A stretch of 29,702 bases of DNA. It comes from DAOUJW01 sp034422115 (GTDB taxonomy: Bacteria; Chloroflexota; Dehalococcoidia; Lucifugimonadales; UBA2985). The stretch is from NCBI GenBank assembly GCA_034422115.1, contig DAOUJW010000014.1:1-29702 (forward strand), given 5' to 3'. The position numbers and the translations under genes were made by a program. This document shows positions 1 to 6,237 of the stretch, in pieces. Each line of letters opens with the position of its first letter. Positions within the stretch are counted from its first letter, which is position 1. The notes beneath the pieces are model-generated. The model saw only the letters and a list, made by a program, of their open reading frames with translations, searched no databases and was not told the origin of the DNA.

Positions 1-87
1 TTATTATACTGAACTCCATGCTCAAGCATGGTCGACCCTGGAACCCTGTTCCAGCTCAACAAAATGCTTGACACTTAAGACAGTTGC

Positions 88-224
88 TGAGCTTGTCGAA
101 GGGTATGAGCGGGAGCTTCAAGTCTGTTTTTGCCCGCTCAAATGGTTCCACAGGCTCACCATGAGCGGGCAAGAGGCGGGGTTCACTTCAGGAATTGCCA
201 TTACCAACACACCCAGAGAATACC
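88..224 (+). repeat. Family A MITE-like element A1 (left end not visible)
   Basis: The segment has two internal inverted repeats built on CTTGTCGAAGG and GAGCGGG, and ends in ATTACCAACAC followed by GAGAATACC, the right end of family A. The left terminal repeat is missing, so the copy is truncated or rearranged. It ends 16 bp before the -35 box of the next gene. Positions 1-87 show no feature I recognise beyond a small palindrome around 18-31. Confidence 0.7.
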
Positions 225-240
225 CGCCTTACCATTCCCC

Positions 241-268
241 TTGACACCTCTTCACCCTCGGCTATAAT
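241..268 (+). promoter_or_regulatory. Consensus sigma70 promoter for the gene at 318
   Basis: TTGACA at 241-246 and TATAAT at 263-268 are separated by 16 bp. Both hexamers are perfect matches to the bacterial consensus. Transcription would begin near 275, which leaves a leader of about 43 nt before the GTG at 318. This makes the longer reading frame beginning at 195 unlikely to be used. Confidence 0.8.
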
Positions 269-317
269 CAGGTTAGACCACTTCAGCCATCTGGAAACAC
301 GTTCCAAGGGAGGCCTG

Positions 318-1379
318 GTGACTACAAAGGCGCTTCAATCGGCTCAATACGAAGTGGATAGCGTCGCGGACGCTATAGAGTTCTACTACGAAAAGGGCTG
401 GACGGACGGCCTCCCGGTCGTTCCTCCGACGGAGGAGAAGGTCCGGGCCTTCCTCGATGCCGCGGGCCTTGAGCCCGACGCCGTCGTCGGCTCCTACGAG
501 ACCCGAAAACGCGTGGTCACCGCCGAGAAGGTCGCCATCAACTCCGTCATGGCCGGCTGCCTCCCTGAGTACTTCCCGGTTGTGCTCACCATAATGGAGC
601 AGATTCTTGACACGCGGTTCAACCTCCACGTCCCCAACTCCACCACCGGGGGAGCGGCCATTGGGTTCATTGTGAACGGCCCCATCCGGAACAGGCTGGG
701 CATGAACTACCGCGGCAACGTCCTGGGGCCTGGAAACCGGGCCAACTCCACCATCGGTCGGGCCGTGAGGCTCAGCCAGATCAACATCCTTGGCTCCCTG
801 CCGGGCGCAGGAACGGAGGACCCCCTCGGCCGTCCCGTGTTCGACAGGGCGACTGTCGGGCAGCCCGGCAAGTACGCCGGCTACCACATCGTGGAAAACG
901 AGGACGATTACCCGTCGCTGAACCCTGTCCACGTTGAGCAGGGATTCAGCCGTGACCGGAGCGCCGTCACCGTGTTCTCCACCGGCGGCCACGTGCAGAT
1001 CTCAGCCCACTCCGAGGACTCCGCCCAGAAGATAGCAGACACGGTTGCCAGGCACCTTGTGGGCAGCGGAAGGCTGGTGGCGTCGGGCGGCTTCTGCATC
1101 CTGGTGATCCCTGCCGAGAACGCGGGCTACCTGGTCAAGGACGGCTGGTCCAAAGCCGACTTTCGACAGGCGGTGTTCGAGGGAACCAGGCGCACGGCCG
1201 ATTCCCTCGTCGCCCAGGGCTGGCCGCTCCGGGGAGGAGCCGACGGCGATCAAACGATGGCCATTACGGGAAGCGCAGACGACATTCACGTCGTGCTGGC
1301 AGGCGGGCCGGCGGGCGGCTTCATCCACTACATGCTGCCCTACGGCGGCGCAGTTCTGACGAAAGAGGTAATGTACTAG
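318..1379 (+). CDS. Conserved protein of unknown function, likely partner of the UGSC selenoprotein
   Basis: The predicted protein has 353 residues. I start it at GTG 318 because AAGGGAGG (306-313) lies just upstream and a consensus promoter ends at 268; the frame stays open back to 195, but that part is family A repeat and promoter. The N-terminus carries a GWTDGLPVVPP motif (about residues 28-38) and an AGCLPEY motif with Cys81, followed by a Gly/Asn-rich stretch (GNVLGPGNRANSTIG). No signal peptide or membrane helix is evident. I do not recognise a characterised enzyme family. The next gene, 201 bp downstream in the same direction, is a UGSC selenoprotein, so joint action in a redox or small-molecule reaction is plausible but is inference. 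A family B repeat lies between the two genes. Confidence 0.8.
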   Translation: MTTKALQSAQYEVDSVADAIEFYYEKGWTDGLPVVPPTEEKVRAFLDAAGLEPDAVVGSYETRKRVVTAEKVAINSVMAGCLPEYFPVVLTIMEQILDTRFNLHVPNSTTGGAAIGFIVNGPIRNRLGMNYRGNVLGPGNRANSTIGRAVRLSQINILGSLPGAGTEDPLGRPVFDRATVGQPGKYAGYHIVENEDDYPSLNPVHVEQGFSRDRSAVTVFSTGGHVQISAHSEDSAQKIADTVARHLVGSGRLVASGGFCILVIPAENAGYLVKDGWSKADFRQAVFEGTRRTADSLVAQGWPLRGGADGDQTMAITGSADDIHVVLAGGPAGGFIHYMLPYGGAVLTKEVMY

Positions 1380-1410
1380 GCGTGTGCATCGCCTGGGATC
1401 GAGAGAGTTA

Positions 1411-1552
1411 GGAAACCTCTGAACAAGTAACAAACATGACCAAGTCACCTAACTACACCTTTATGACCATTCCTGCGAAGGCAGGAATCCAGGAGGGCGG
1501 GGTGTGGACTCCCGCCTTCGCGGGAGTGGACTGGACTTGTTCAGACTATTCT
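1411..1552 (+). repeat. Family B element B1
   Basis: The ends are inverted repeats sharing TCTGAACAAG (left from 1411, right ending near 1552). Inside are palindromes from CCTGCGAAGGCAGG and CCCGCCTTCGCGGG. The triplet TTA precedes the left end and can also be read just after the right end, compatible with a 3-bp target duplication. It lies between the 353-residue gene and the selenoprotein gene without touching the latter's ribosome binding site. Confidence 0.7.
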
Positions 1553-1580
1553 TAGAGAAGCATCACGGAAGGAGGCGAAC

Positions 1581-2120
1581 ATGGTAGTAGCAGAGAGGTT
1601 ACGGGTCCTTGACCCAACGTCGGAGCCGGTGATAGAGGCCGGTTCCAGGGCGGCAAGAGTCGATACCCTCGACGGAAAGGTCCTGGGGCTCTTCAACAAC
1701 GGTAAGCTCAACGCTCCCCAGTTGCTTGAGATGGTTGGGGAGGTCCTCGGCGAGCGGTACAACCTCAAGGGCATTGTCCGGGGAACGTACAGCTCCAGCC
1801 AGCACCACTCCTGGAGCGAGTGGCAGGAGAAGGGGGCGTCAGAGTGTGACGTGGTGATCATCACCCACGGTGACTGAGGGTCGTGCAGTTCGAGCGGTCT
1901 GCTCAACAGCATAGAAATCGAGAAGCACGGCATTCCCGCAATGCTCATCGCCACCGATGCCTTCATCAGCACCTGCAAGGGCATGGCCCGCGTGGGGGGA
2001 ATCCCGGATATGGAGTTCGCCGTTGTGCCCCACCCGGTGGGGAGCCTTCCGCCTGAGATTCTCATGGAACGGGCCAGGTCAGCCGCCGACCAGTTTGTGA
2101 GCATCATTACAGAGGGCTAG
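1581..2120 (+). CDS. UGSC-family selenoprotein (in-frame UGA read as Sec)
   Basis: Reading the TGA at 1875-1877 as selenocysteine gives 179 residues with Sec99-Gly-Ser-Cys102, the motif for which the UGSC family is named; the frame then runs on to TAG at 2118-2120. The start ATG follows GGAAGGAGG at 1566-1574. Without recoding the product would be 98 residues and stop exactly at the motif. A hairpin of bacterial SECIS type lies immediately after the TGA. The sequence after the Sec (GSCSSSGLLNSIEIEKHGIP) continues the same soluble alpha/beta-looking protein. The Sec-x-x-Cys arrangement suggests a thiol/selenol redox centre, but the substrate of the family is not known to me. It is probably co-transcribed with the upstream 353-residue gene. 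Function needs SelA/SelB/SelC/SelD elsewhere in the genome; none are in this window. Confidence 0.9.
1884..1911 (+). promoter_or_regulatory. Bacterial SECIS-like hairpin of the UGSC gene
   Basis: The RNA can fold with an upper stem GAGC (1892-1895) pairing GCUC (1901-1904) around the loop GGUCU (1896-1900). C1891 is bulged. A lower stem pairs 1884-1890 with 1905-1911, with one A-A mismatch. The loop starts 19 nt after the UGA. A GGU-containing apical loop at this spacing and a bulge below the upper stem match bacterial SECIS elements such as that of E. coli fdhF. It is coding sequence as well. Confidence 0.75.
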
Positions 2121-2147
2121 TCTAGACGGCTGCCCTACAGCAACCCA

Positions 2148-2268
2148 AGAATGTTCTGAACAAGTCCATAGGCGTACCCCAATCCGCTCGCCCTGAGCTT
2201 GTCGAAGGGTCTAAACGAGCGGATTGGGGAGCATTTCTGCAAGACCCCTTACTTGTTCAGAGGTTTCA
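2148..2268 (+). repeat. Family B element B2 with a 14-bp palindrome
   Basis: The ends are inverted copies containing TCTGAACAAGT. The centre holds a perfect inverted repeat, CCCCAATCCGCTCG (2177-2190) with its complement at 2216-2229. It begins 27 bp after the selenoprotein stop codon and its stem-loop could act as a transcription barrier, although no U-tract follows. Confidence 0.6.
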
Positions 2269-2280
2269 TAAATAAATTAT

Positions 2281-2327
2281 AGAGGCCGGAGGCCGGCGCC
2301 TCACATAGGTGCCGTCCTCCGGCCTCT
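2281..2327 (-). terminator. Strong GC hairpin, possible displaced terminator
   Basis: AGAGGCCGGAGG (2281-2292) pairs perfectly with 2316-2327, and the stem can extend inward. On the minus strand the hairpin is followed by an AT-rich tail (TATAATTTATTT). It may be the original terminator of the minus-strand alpha/beta hydrolase, now separated from its stop codon by the 310-bp element B3. That reading is inference. Confidence 0.4.
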
Positions 2328-2350
2328 GCTTATCAATGGGTCGGCTCCTA

Positions 2351-2660
2351 GGAATGGTCTGAACAAGTCCAATCCACTCCCGCGAAGGCGGGAGTCCACG
2401 CCCCACCCCTCCTAGATTCCTGCCTACGAAGACTTTTGCGTAAATCATTGGTCGGGACACAAAGCCTCTTCCCCCTTGAGGGGGAAGATTGAGATGGGGG
2501 TGAATCGTGCGTGAACATCCCTCTTGTTTGCCCCCATCCTGACCTTCCCCCGCTAGCGGGGGAAGGGATTCAGGGTTACGCAAAGGTCTCCCTACGCAGG
2601 AATGGTTGTGAAGGTGTCATTAGGCAAGATAATCATGTTTCTGACTTGTTCAGAGTAACC
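2351..2660 (-). repeat. Family B element B3 carrying a nested family C element
   Basis: The ends are GGAATGGTCTGAACAAG (2351) and the complement of GGTTACTCTGAACAAG (ending 2660). CTA occurs directly outside both ends (2348-2350 and 2661-2663), as expected for a 3-bp target duplication; the right CTA is the stop codon (TAG) of the adjacent hydrolase. Inside, 2429-2590 is a family C element with GACTTTTGCG and CGCAAAGGTC ends, flanked by direct repeats CCTACG at 2423-2428 and 2591-2596. The C element contains two hairpins, one near 2470-2487 and one near 2547-2565. Confidence 0.75.
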
Positions 2661-3518
2661 CTAGAGCCCGCTGAGCCAGGAGAACATCGTCTGGAACAGC
2701 TGCTCCTCGCGCCCCGCGTAGCCGTGGTTGGCGCCCTCAATCTCCGTGACCCGGACGTGCGGGTAGCCCGCCGCCGCCACACTCCGCCGGGCCGCGCCGC
2801 ACACCGGAAGCTCCTGCGGCCCGCCAACGGCGCACTCCTCCCCACCGAATATGAAGTGCGTGGGAACACCCGTGTTCGCCGCGTGCATGGTCACGCTGTA
2901 GCGGTTGTCCTGGTTGAAGCAGTCCACGTAGGCCCGGGCGCTCCACGTCGACCCCCAAGGGACTCCGGGGCGAATCAGCACGTCCGGGCGGCCCTCCGCG
3001 ACGTTTCGCTCGGACTCCCGGAACGGCCCCAGGAAGTCCTCCCCGTGCAGCGCGATGACCCCCTCGTGGTTGTACTCGCCCGGCGACACCGGAATGACCG
3101 CCACCACGTTTGCGAAATGCTCCTTGGCCTGCGCGTAGGTGGCCCGCGCGGCCCCGCCGCTGTGCCCGCCAATGGCTATACGCTGGTGTCCCCTCTCCCG
3201 CAGCAGCTCCAGCCAGGCGGCGTAGTCCGCCCGCGAGTCATCCACGGACTCGAACGCGTACCCGGCCAGGGGCCCTCCCCTCACGCCGCCGGCAACGTGG
3301 TCGTGGCCCCGGCGGTTGGCCGCCAGGAAGGCAATGCCCCGCTCCGCGAACCGCTCACCCAGCCAGAGATAGAGGGGATTGTAGAAGTGGCCGCCGTCGC
3401 CGTGAAAGTACATAAAGGCCTCGACAGAGGAGGCCCTGCTCACGTCAGCCGGGGCAAAATACACCCCGGACAGCTTGATCCCCTCAGGTGTGTCAACTTG
3501 TACCAGGTCTACTAGCAT
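2661..3518 (-). CDS. Alpha/beta hydrolase (esterase or peptidase-like)
   Basis: The protein has 285 residues from ATG 3518, chosen because GAGGAGGGG lies directly upstream; the frame extends nine codons further to a GTG with no ribosome binding site. The oxyanion region is FHGDGGHF (38-45). The nucleophile elbow is GGHSGG with Ser120, the likely acid is near Glu227/Glu228, and the catalytic His is His265 in GANHGY. No signal peptide is seen, so it should be cytoplasmic. The fold is certain but the substrate is not; the family covers esterases, lipases, peptidases and dehalogenases. It does not appear to share a transcript with the selenoproteins on either side, because repeat islands flank it. 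Element B3 begins immediately at its TAG. Confidence 0.85.
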   Translation of the reverse strand: MLVDLVQVDTPEGIKLSGVYFAPADVSRASSVEAFMYFHGDGGHFYNPLYLWLGERFAERGIAFLAANRRGHDHVAGGVRGGPLAGYAFESVDDSRADYAAWLELLRERGHQRIAIGGHSGGAARATYAQAKEHFANVVAVIPVSPGEYNHEGVIALHGEDFLGPFRESERNVAEGRPDVLIRPGVPWGSTWSARAYVDCFNQDNRYSVTMHAANTGVPTHFIFGGEECAVGGPQELPVCGAARRSVAAAGYPHVRVTEIEGANHGYAGREEQLFQTMFSWLSGL

Positions 3519-3615
3519 CTCCCCTCCTCTTCTGTCTGAAACCACGTGTAGTCGTCGCTGATATGGTCAACCTTAGTGCTAGTTTATTGCAAAGCTGGAA
3601 GAGGCCACAAGTCCT

Positions 3616-3827
3616 GGTATTCTCGGGTTTTGTTGGTATTGCCAATGCCCCCAGGGAGCGCCATATCATGCCCGCTCATGGTGAGCCTGTCGAACCATTT
3701 GAGCGGGCATAGAACAGCTTCGAGGCTCCCGCTCACCCTTCGACAGGCTCAGGGTGAGCGGGCAACAAGGCGTATCAGTACATGTCTGTTATGCCGATAA
3801 GGAACACCAACACATATAGAGAATACC
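3616..3827 (-). repeat. Family A MITE-like element A2
   Basis: The left end GGTATTCTC then TGTTGGTATTG is inverted at the right end (to 3827). The 8-bp flanks are CAAGTCCT (3608-3615) and CAAGGCCT (3828-3835), a target duplication with one change. The internal hairpins are in the opposite order to the other copies, so the element is inverted. It sits upstream of the alpha/beta hydrolase and may have displaced its promoter region. Confidence 0.8.
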
Positions 3828-3845
3828 CAAGGCCTCGCGTCAGGG

Positions 3846-4027
3846 GGTATTCTGGCGTGTGTTGGTATTATCAGATCATACCGCTCATCCTGAGCCTGTC
3901 GAAGGGTGAGCGGGGTCCGCACACTACGCCCGCTGTCTTCCCGCTCTGGTTCGACAAGCTCACCATGAGCGGGAAAGAAGTGGCACTACAACCAGCGTTG
4001 GCATTACCAACACGTATAGAGAATACC
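3846..4027 (+). repeat. Family A MITE-like element A3 with exact 8-bp target duplication
   Basis: The ends GGTATTC (3846) and GAATACC (to 4027) are inverted repeats of about 27 bp. CGTCAGGG flanks both sides exactly (3838-3845 and 4028-4035). The right copy of the duplication contains the TGA stop codon of the DUF3179 gene on the minus strand, so the insertion lies two bases past that stop. It is only 18 bp from A2. Together they fill the space between the hydrolase and the DUF3179 gene. Confidence 0.9.
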
Positions 4028-4029
4028 CG

Positions 4030-5559
4030 TCAGGGCCCCGTGTACAGCTCCGTGTCAGGGTGGAACTGGAACCACCCGAACCAGAAGGACATGTGCGTGG
4101 GTATCCGCTCCAGCCTCTCCGACCCGTCTGCAGTGTTGACAAGGTACCCCTCGGTCACCTGCCACGTCCCGCCTTCTGCGTCCTCTATCGTGGCCGGAAT
4201 GCCGAGTTGCTGGTCACCCCGAGGCAGCGCGAACGTCCTCCCGCCCCGGTAGTAGGCCCTCGCTCCCTCGCTCGCGGCCGACGCCAACACAACTATCTCC
4301 TCGCCTCCAACCACGTCGTTTACTATGCGGCTCCTCTGCAGCGCGCCCGAGGCGTAGGCCTTGGGGCTGCCGTTCAGCCGGACGCCCAGCACAACGTCCT
4401 TCAGCTCAAGCCGGTCGTCGCGGTCGGGTACCGGGAACATCGTCTCACGCCCGTTGAAGTAGTCGTAGTAGATGGCCCTTGGATTGTCCTCAGGCACGTA
4501 AAAGGTGGCGGGGTAGAGGTTGGTCTCCTGGTCCAGCACCGTGGTGTCCGGATGGAGCGCCAGCCACTCCTCCCACGTAGTGATGACCACCGGGAAGAAT
4601 TCCAGCTTTATCCCGGAGTCCCATAGCGGCCCTATGACTGGCTCACCGGTCAACTGGTTCCAGAGGGAGTTGGTCTGCCTGTCGTACATGACCTTGTTGC
4701 TTCTGTACAGCATCCCCGAAGTGCCGAAGGTGGTTGGCTGTCCGTTGATTCTGGCGGAATACACGATTCCGGTGCCGCAGAGAGTTCAATAGGCCAGGGC
4801 GATGGGTTCGCCTCCCAACGTGTCGTTGGCCATCTCATGGGCGTTCACAATGCGGAGCGGGTACGCCCTGTGCTCCCCGTTGATGGACACGCCGAAAACC
4901 CGGTCGTCCGGCCGCAGGTAGTCCTGCTCGTCCGGCGAGACCACCGGGGCGCTCTGAAGGTCCGGTATCCCGTCGGGCCGGACGCCGCCCCACGCAATCT
5001 CGAATACGTTGATCCTCGATCCCTGCTTCGCCGGGGCCAGGAACTCTTCAAACCGGGGATCAATCAGGTTCATGATCTCTATCTTCCAGTCCACGTATCC
5101 GTCCGGGGGCTGGTACTCGTCGGCGTTCCTGCCCAGCCACTCCATCCACTCATGCCAGGGGCCGCGGTCGCCTCTCAGCTCGTGGCCCGTTATCGTCGAT
5201 ATGGCCTTGCTTGTCTCCGCCTCCAAAGCCGTGAAGCTGAAGAACCTCAGCGTCTCTATCATCACCGGGACCATGGACTTGTCCTCATTCTCGACGGCGA
5301 GTGTGAGGGCCTCGTGCGATTCGACCGGGTTGTGGTTCCGGCGCGAGTAGAGCCGGAACATGTTCTCCGTGGAGTCATAGCCGGACGCAGGAGGCTGGCC
5401 GGCCGTCGGAGTTTGGGTAGTAGCTTCCGCGGTGGCGGCCTGGTTTTGAGAGGCCGTTGGCGGGCCATCAGTCGGCTCTTCCGTCGCCGAGCAGGCCACG
5501 GCAAGGGCCGCCACGAGCGCGGCCATCATCAATCCGAAATGACGCAGGATACTGTTCAC
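4030..5559 (-). CDS. DUF3179 lipoprotein with Sec in place of the first Cys of CxxC
   Basis: Reading the minus-strand TGA at 4786-4788 as selenocysteine fuses two abutting frames into one 509-residue protein. The N-terminus is a lipoprotein signal (LAVACS, Cys23) followed by a Thr/Pro/Ala-rich linker, so it should be anchored outside the membrane. Residues 220-330 match the DUF3179 signature: FGVSINGEHRAYPL, then ALAY-Sec258-Thr-Leu-Cys261-Gly-Thr-Gly, where other members have Cys-Pro-Leu-Cys-Gly. The downstream half (SNKVMYDRQTNSLWNQL, GPLWDSG) continues the same domain with no gap. The start GTG has no good Shine-Dalgarno, so Met11 or Met12 are alternatives. A SECIS-like hairpin follows the TGA. 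Function is unknown; the motif suggests extracytoplasmic redox or metal chemistry. A mutation to a stop is the alternative. Confidence 0.85.
4755..4771 (-). promoter_or_regulatory. SECIS-like hairpin of the DUF3179 gene
   Basis: On the minus strand CGGAAU and AUUCCG form a perfect 6-bp stem around the loop CGUGU. The loop starts 21 nt after the UGA, inside the window used by bacterial SECIS elements, and contains the expected GU. The sequence is also coding (residues 263-268). Together with the alignment of the UGA to a family Cys it supports recoding. Confidence 0.65.
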
Positions 5560-5588
5560 AGGCGCATGGGCAGGAAGGCAGTTTAGTT

Positions 5589-5795
5589 GGTATTCTCTAT
5601 ATGTGTTGGTATTACAGGATGGTACCGCTCATCCCCGTATCAAGTACGGGGCAGGCTCTGAGCTTGTCGAAGGGTGAGCGGGATCCGCGCACTACGCCCG
5701 CTGTCTTCCCGCTCTGGTTCGACAGGCTCACCATGAGCGGGAAAAGGGTGGTATTACGACCAGCGTTGGCAATACCAACACGCCCCGAGAATACC
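5589..5795 (+). repeat. Family A MITE-like element A4 with exact 8-bp target duplication
   Basis: GGTATTCTC at 5589 and its complement ending at 5795 bound the element, and both ends continue into TGTTGGTATT. GTTTAGTT flanks it exactly (5581-5588 and 5796-5803). Two internal hairpins carry the CTTGTCGAAGG and GAGCGGG words. It lies 29 bp upstream of the DUF3179 start codon, so promoter sequence for that gene must lie in or beyond the element. Confidence 0.92.
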
Positions 5796-5827
5796 GTTTA
5801 GTTGAAGCAGGCCACAGTAGCAGTGAC

Positions 5828-5858
5828 AAAAGGAGGACACCGGAAACCGATGCCCTCC
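5828..5858 (-). terminator. Intrinsic terminator of the PKS-ACP unit
   Basis: On the minus strand GGAGGGCAUCGG and CCGGUGUCCUCC form a 12-bp stem (two G-U pairs) with a UUU loop, followed at once by UUUU. It lies 31 bp past the ACP stop codon. This is a textbook rho-independent terminator. Confidence 0.85.
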
Positions 5859-5889
5859 TCAGTCTTGGACCTCTGCCCTAACGGTTTTC

Positions 5890-6135
5890 TCAGGCCGCCT
5901 TGGCGTCCAGGAACTCAATCAACGCCGACAGGCTCTGAATCTCAGTGCACTGCTCAGGCTCAAACTTTATGCCAAACTCGTCCTGGACCACCTTCGCGAA
6001 TGCAACAAGCTCCATGGACGTCACGCCGGCCTCAAGCAGGCTTGAGTTCACATCAAACTCCGCGCTCAGCGGCTTTCCATCCACTTCCAGGTTCTCGCTG
6101 ACTAGCTTTCTGAGTCGTTCTTCTGTCGAAGCCAT
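5890..6135 (-). CDS. Free-standing acyl carrier protein
   Basis: An 81-residue acidic protein with the phosphopantetheine attachment Ser40 in GVTSMELV. Its length matches a single ACP of helix-rich fold. The ATG at 6135 follows AGGAGGGA. It is 102 bp downstream of the giant PKS on the same strand and just ahead of a strong terminator. The phosphopantetheinyl transferase at 18331-19116 is the likely activating enzyme. Its most plausible role is to serve the second KS of the PKS, which has no ACP of its own, or to carry the chain to release; this is inference. The sequence around Ser40 (GVTSMEL) differs from that of the PKS-embedded ACP (GMDSLMAV). Confidence 0.92.
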   Translation of the reverse strand: MASTEERLRKLVSENLEVDGKPLSAEFDVNSSLLEAGVTSMELVAFAKVVQDEFGIKFEPEQCTEIQSLSALIEFLDAKAA

Positions 6136-6237
6136 GTGGTTTTCCCTCCTGTCTAAAGTGTTAGTTCCAATAGAATAGCATATAGTGGGTTGTAGGTGTT
6201 ATGTTGGTCTTGTGGCAACCTCCTGTTTCATACTGAT

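Noticed and set aside
195..317. Start of the first gene at 195
   Set aside because: This stretch is repeat DNA plus a perfect promoter whose start site lies downstream, and GTG 318 has a good ribosome binding site.
1581..1877. A 98-residue protein ending at TGA 1875-1877
   Set aside because: The TGA lies at the Sec position of the UGSC motif and the conserved frame continues to 2120.
2511..3515. Plus-strand frame of 334 codons
   Set aside because: It runs antisense to the alpha/beta hydrolase and begins inside a repeat; the minus-strand protein has complete catalytic motifs.
3616..4027. CRISPR array
   Set aside because: The repeats are dispersed, about 200 bp, with inverted ends and target duplications, and there are no regular spacers or cas genes.
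3782..4252. Plus-strand frame of 156 codons over repeats A2-A3
   Set aside because: It consists of repeat sequence and antisense of the DUF3179 gene.
4030..4764. Separate gene on the minus strand starting at 4764
   Set aside because: It begins with GTG inside the DUF3179 motif with no ribosome binding site and is in phase with 4786-5559; the two are one Sec-containing gene.
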